A stretch of 64,000 nucleotides of DNA from Pilatotrama ljubarskyi (lineage: Eukaryota > Basidiomycota > Agaricomycetes > Polyporales > Polyporaceae): assembly GCA_022385805.1 (NCBI GenBank), contig MU277780.1, positions 1 to 64,000 on the forward strand. The letters are read 5' to 3'. A program made the translations under genes and the position numbers. Shown here piece by piece: positions 59,241 to 64,000 of this stretch. Positions within the stretch are counted from its first letter, which is position 1; each line of letters opens with the position of its first letter. The notes below the pieces were generated by a model that saw only the letters and a program-made list of their open reading frames with translations, had not been told where the DNA came from and searched no databases.

Positions 59241-62200
59241 CTCTTAGTTGTCACTGCTCAGCTCATGTTTGACTTGTATCTGTTACATGTAGTAGTAGCT
59301 AGTCTGAACTGGCCAATATATCTCTTTGCTTGATCAATGTGAGTGAGAATGGTGTATCACCATGGCATTATGAGTGCTACAGCAGTGCTACACAGTCGCT
59401 ACAGAGAGTTACGTAGCTGGGGCTGAGGGCTACCGTAGGCACGGTAAAGGGGGGGTTGACTACAGCACTACAGCTCCTACATAGTCTACATCACTCAACA
59501 TAGCCATTCGCTTTTTTCCTGATGTCGGCCAGCTGGTTCATCCTCGCTGGGCTGCTCTGACCCGGAGTCGGAGCTCGAGTCAGAATCGGAGGGTGCATAG
59601 CCGAAGTCGGCTGCTTCTTCCTCCACGTCCCGTTCAACCACGTCGGCGCCTTCTTCGTCCGAGCTGGAGCCCATTCCGTCAGGACCGTCCGGCTCATGGT
59701 ACTCCATGTCTTGGTCAGCATCTTCTTCGCGAGCCGCTGAAGCGAGGGTGTCGCCTTCGAGTTCCTCCTCTCCATCGTCATAGGTGTTCTGATGCGCCGT
59801 GGGTGTGCTTGAATATACCTTTTGATGTCCTATACCGCCGCTGAGGAAGCGCATGAAGATATCACGGTCAGAGAAGCTGAGTATAAGCATAGCTTGAGCA
59901 TCATAAGACTGGGTCAAACAGAGATCCTCGGGAACTTACATCCCCACATAGTAAAAGTTCCAGTCCTCGTCCTCTTCGTCATCTGAGCGCGCAAGAGTAT
60001 ACCCAGGTAGCGCGACGTCCGAGCGGCCGTGGGCGAAGGCGGGGATGAGATGGATTGAGCGAAGGACCTGGTCTGGCGATATGAAGCCGAATGGATCATC
60101 ATAGAGCGGTGCGAACTCGAGACGAGGGAGCGCGCACGCGTCCAATCCCCACGGCGCACTTTCATCGAGATTAAACCAGCGAACCCACAGAACTTGTAGA
60201 AGGGTAGGCTCTTCGGTGCCGTGGCCTGCTAGGTACACGTTCACGTGGAAGATGCCGAGTACGCGAGCGTACAGATGAGGATGTGAGCTGCCGGCGGGTG
60301 CGAGAAGCATGATGTCGTTATGCGAGCTCGGGTTAATCGAGTCCTGCTGCCGGCGCATGTCGTAAGAGGTGTAGTTGACGAGCATCCGTTTGTGAATGTA
60401 CATCCGGTTGTGCCGTATGCGCAGCGCGGCAAGGTCTTGACTGGACAGAACAAAGTGCGGAGTGTTGGTTGGGGACGGCGATGGATTGTGCAACTCGTGC
60501 AGTCGCTCGACCACATGATATCTGAGTTCCCTAGCGAAGTTCTTAAAACCACGGTCAATGACGGAGCGGTCACACGGCACAGTACATAGGCTTACATCGA
60601 CAGCAGGATCGTCCTTGTTCTCCAGAACAAATCCCGTGATGTCGACATGGTGGCGCTGGTCGTCCGAGATCCTGTGGTGGTCACGCGGGGACACCGGACC
60701 GAGAGGCTCGAAGTCGTCGGGCCCAAGCTGAAGTGGCCCAGCCGTGCGCCTCGTGAACAATCGTCTTGCTGAGTGCTTGCGCGCGCCGGGCTCCTTCGCT
60801 CCGGGCGCGCGCTGATGGATATCGTTGACGAACCGCTCGCGGCGTTGATGCTTGGCAATCTGGGATACAAACGTCGCGTTCTTGTTGGTTCGCACGTAGA
60901 AGTGCTTGCAGCGCCGATGCTCGAGCTCTCCCTGCGAAAAGAGGTCAGTGATGACGGATCAGGCATAGCACGCTGTAGTAGCCTCGAGGCCAGATGCTCA
61001 CTGTTTGCGTTGAGGTCCCTTCAATTGTACCTGTCTGCCGAATCGAGGAAGTATAATCGCCGAGCCGGTGAAATTTGTAGGTATTCAGGTTGAATTCCTT
61101 ACGAACGCGCTCGCCATCGTGGTCCTCGCTCTTGCTGTGCTGGGGTAGAGAAGTACCGTTGTTGTTCTTGGTGTCCTTTCTTTTCTTGAGACGTCTTCGT
61201 GCCCGCGCAGCGACCTCTTTGTCCAGCTCTCGGGTATTGTAGCTGGGGCATACCTTTGACTTGAACGCGCGCATCGCTTGGCCGAGCGCGCGTGTGAGAT
61301 TCTCGAGGTGTGAGAGAGTGGTGTCGGAATGCAGCCGAAGCTTTGCCAGGGCGTGCCAGGTAGCAAGCCTGAATAGCATCTGATGCACAACGTGGTCATG
61401 GGCAGTTGGGAGTAGCCCCTCGAATACCGGTATTGCACACTGTACGGAGTATTATTTTCACATGTACAGTGCAACAGTAGGAGGAACACGCACCTGTACC
61501 ATGTCTTCGAAGTCACGCGCCGCCATCTTCTTCAGACCCGCGACGTTCGTACCGAAGCGTCGGATTGTATCCCGCCCAAATGTAGGAACACTGGCGAATC
61601 TATTTGATAGTCAGCCTGACACAATGCTGACACGATGTCAATGGCGTGAGGCAGCCATACCTGGAGTTCAGCTCATTAACTGTTGAGGTGCCGATGCAGG
61701 TGAGAATTCTGATGAGATGCATGACGGTTGACTTCCATACACCGAGCTCGAACTCATGCATAAGGTCAGGCACGAGGGTGCGATATATGTCAAATCCGAA
61801 CTCAGCGAGGCGCCGGGAGAACGCGCTCTATATTTCGTGCACGAAGTCAGAAACAACAAAGAAAAGCTAGGAGCTTGCAAATGGCGTACCTGGTTCGGGG
61901 ACGTCGATGTGGCCCCGAGGATGCCTTCAATGTGCTTGCCCTCGGGCGCAAAGCCGCGGCCGAAGATCCATCCTCGCACCCGTGACAGCGTTCGGCGCAG
62001 CCAGGGCGTGTCCTCGCGTACCTTCTTGCGCCGCAATGCCATATCGCTTTTTGTGCCCATGAAATGGATCCGCGACTTCTCTACCAGGCAGTCTGGACAG
62101 GGACAGCGACCAAGAAACTTGATGCACGCGATGAGACACCTAGGAAGAATCCGTGAGACATATTCTCATGGACATCGTCCGATCAGTCGACTTACTTCTC

Positions 62201-63992
62201 GGGGTAATCTGCAGAGTAAGTCAATATGCGAGGGAATATTCGGCGCTTGATACCATCTCCACACTCGACGACGAAGCCGTGTACATAGGCGGTTACAAAG
62301 TCGTCGTCGAGGAGAAGGAGCCATATTTGTTGGATGAGCTCTTTCTTGCAGAAGCGAAGGATCGCTGCAGTCGGGGGGCAACCATATTGCTGCTCATAGG
62401 CTTGCTGGATGATGTCTGGAAGCTGCGGGAGAGCGCTGCACAGTGAGCGCGAGATCTGGATAACACAGCGTCCGCTTACCGAGGGGATGTATGCCAAATG
62501 ATGGGCAGCAAAGGCTGTGGGCATCACACGGATGTATTTTGATAAGCTAGCGATCCAGTAGTAGACCGGCCAAAGCGAGGCGACGCCGAAGTTTGTAAGG
62601 TGTGTGGAGTCGGAGTAGAGGGCAATGGGGGCAACGGCATACTCCATCTCCGGGTCATCTCCGGGCTCGCGATCGCTTCTTGCCTTCTCTTGAATCTCAT
62701 CATTGAGCTTGTTGAGCGCGTCCGAATTGTATGCCTCCGAATACAAGCGCTCTACCGGCGGTGGGTGCGCTTCACTAGCAGAGGCGGCTCCTGGGTTCCG
62801 AGTGTCTGTTCGCTGGGGCGCTGTTGATAATATCAGTGAAGAAGTCTACAAGAGACAAAGGGAGCTGACCGCAGGAGAAGAGCTTGAATGGTATAAAGTG
62901 ATATTGCCTCGCCGCAACATCCTCGTAAGCGGCTTTGATCGAAGCGAGAAACGGGCGGTAGTAGACGTTGTTGACCTCGAGTGTCGGGGCTGAGGCCTCC
63001 GAGTCATGCTGTACTTTTGCCTTGGGGAGCGGTATCTTGACGGTTCCTCTTCTCCATCCGTCTGCGGCTGGGAAAGACTCTGATCCGTCGGTATGCTCGT
63101 CCATCCGCTTGAGCTCTTGCGTTGCACTAAAGCCCTGCAGATCTCGAGGATTGAAGTCCTCGGCGAGGATCACATCATTGACAAGACGGTCGAGTTCAGC
63201 AGCCGACTTGGTAACCGAGCCAGAGTAGAACCATCGCATGAGGCAGAAGACGGATGCGTTCAGGAATGGTGCGAAGTAGTCGGAAAGGGAGGATGTTGTA
63301 GTGACCCCAAAAGGTCTGAGAGGGTCTCTGGGTTCATGACCGCGTAGTTCATGGTCTTGCGAATCAATGTCGTTGAACGCGTCGATGTTCAAGCCTTCCT
63401 CGGGGTCGTGCTGTGGCATCTGCGTGTAGCGACGGAAAACACCGAAGGTGTTCGGCTTGCTCTCCATGGAGGACATCTCTACGCCAAGACTTGGCTCTCT
63501 GGGTTCTTCCTCGACATCCGGGGCATCTTCTACCATCGGAGGAAGCGGGCGCTGTACGGGCGGAGCCTGAGGACGCGGGATATGCTCTGGGAGTCCTGCG
63601 AGCGAGGTGGGGACCATGTCTTGTACGCGAATCCACGCTGGTGCGCGTCGCTGCCTTCCTGCGCGACTGAGCACCGGGATCTCCACAGGACGTGCAGCTT
63701 CTCTTAGAGCCTGAACATGAAGAGTCAGCCAACCGTCCTCCACAGCTGACACGGGTGTGAGCGCACCTCTTCTTTAGCCCTTTCCTCCATGAGCTCCTGC
63801 AGTCGCGCAGCCTCCGCACGTTTTTTCTCTTCCCGCCGACGTTGTTCCTCCTCGATGGCCTCCTGGGCATCTGCTGCATGTTTCTTGAGACCATTCGGTC
63901 CGGTCAGCGCGAGGTACGGCTTGCAGACTTCCTGGTGACGATTGATCCTGGTCCAGTTCTTGCTGCAGCCAATGCAGAGTTGAGACATGCAC
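59241..63992 (-). mobile_element. Plavaka/CACTA-like DNA transposon, extending beyond the window
   Basis: The transposase gene occupies most of this interval. Left-hand flank 59370-59500 has several gctaca/cactacag-like motifs that could be subterminal repeats. I could not find both ends; the right end is outside the window. The left boundary given is arbitrary, set at the minisatellite. Confidence 0.55.
59495..63988 (-). CDS. Plavaka-family transposase, apparently intact
   Basis: Predicted DDE-type transposase of a CACTA-related element common in Agaricomycetes. Ten exons join in phase: 63988-63767, 63710-62870, 62820-62480, 62422-62196, 62139-61890, 61827-61661, 61599-61494, 61439-61002, 60931-59940 and 59876-59495, for 1321 residues. 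The N-terminus has a short Cys/His cluster (CIGCSKNWTRINRHQEVC), possibly a zinc finger, and a coiled coil. The core reads VAPIALYSDSTHLTNFG, VYYWIASLSKYIR, CGDGIKRRIFPRILTYSADY, CPCPDC, PDLMHEFELGVWKS, PTFGRDTIRRF and GELEHRRCKHFYVRT. The C-terminus is strongly acidic (DDGEEELEGD, SSDSGSEQPSEDEP). I see no stop or frameshift. Family name is from recalled similarity; exact class (Plavaka or KDZ) needs a profile search. Confidence 0.82.
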
Positions 63993-64000
63993 AGAATGAG

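Noticed and set aside
58078..59333. Long open frames (250-390 codons) on both strands
   Set aside because: They are reading through the minisatellite; composition is only Ser, Leu, Arg, Pro, Ala or their antisense equivalents.
1..64000. CRISPR arrays, rRNA genes or bacterial operons
   Set aside because: None seen; gene structure and families are those of a basidiomycete nuclear genome.

Overview
The window is nuclear DNA of a filamentous basidiomycete, most likely an Agaricomycete and possibly a polypore. The coding sequence is GC-rich with strong G/C at third codon positions. Genes are split by many introns of about 45-70 bases (GT..AG, one GC..AG). Gene families typical of Agaricomycetes are present: a FunK1 kinase, a DUF6534 membrane protein and a Plavaka-type transposase. 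There are no bacterial operons, rRNA or CRISPR arrays. Most real genes are spliced, so single open reading frames give a poor picture; I joined exons by splice signals, phase and family conservation.

Layout. 1-2.7 kb: nothing recognised. 2.7-12.1 kb: a MINDY-type deubiquitinase (+), an ankyrin/MYND protein (-), an SPX-SLC13 phosphate transporter (+) and a tail-anchored SAM-domain protein (-). 12.5-17 kb: an unidentified spliced gene (+) and a Ser/Pro-rich protein (-). 17-20.9 kb: gene-poor. 20.9-31.4 kb: ornithine decarboxylase (-), PP2A activator PTPA (-), Ku70 (+) and a CGFS monothiol glutaredoxin (+). 31.4-35.3 kb: poorly resolved, holding a damaged-looking zinc alcohol dehydrogenase (+) and the first exon of an unknown gene (-). 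35.9-48.5 kb: a compact block with a Maf-like nucleotide pyrophosphatase (+), a MYND protein (-), BioF biotin synthase (+), POP5 (-), a conserved hypothetical (-), COA6 (-) and a large TBC Rab-GAP (+). 49.3-55.7 kb: a DUF6534 membrane protein (+) and a FunK1 kinase (+). 58.4-64 kb: a 22-bp minisatellite and an apparently intact Plavaka/CACTA-like transposase (-) whose element runs off the window.

How they relate. This is mostly housekeeping chromosome with alternating strands. Several gene pairs share divergent promoters (PTPA/Ku70, MYND/BioF, COA6/TBC) or lie tail to tail (BioF/POP5, 82 bp apart). The right end turns into accessory DNA with a lineage-expanded kinase, a minisatellite and a transposon. 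No clear multi-gene pathway cluster is visible. The most notable points are very small exons (one carries the MINDY catalytic cysteine), probable lipidation and peroxisomal C-termini, an intact transposase, and a few genes with apparent frame lesions.
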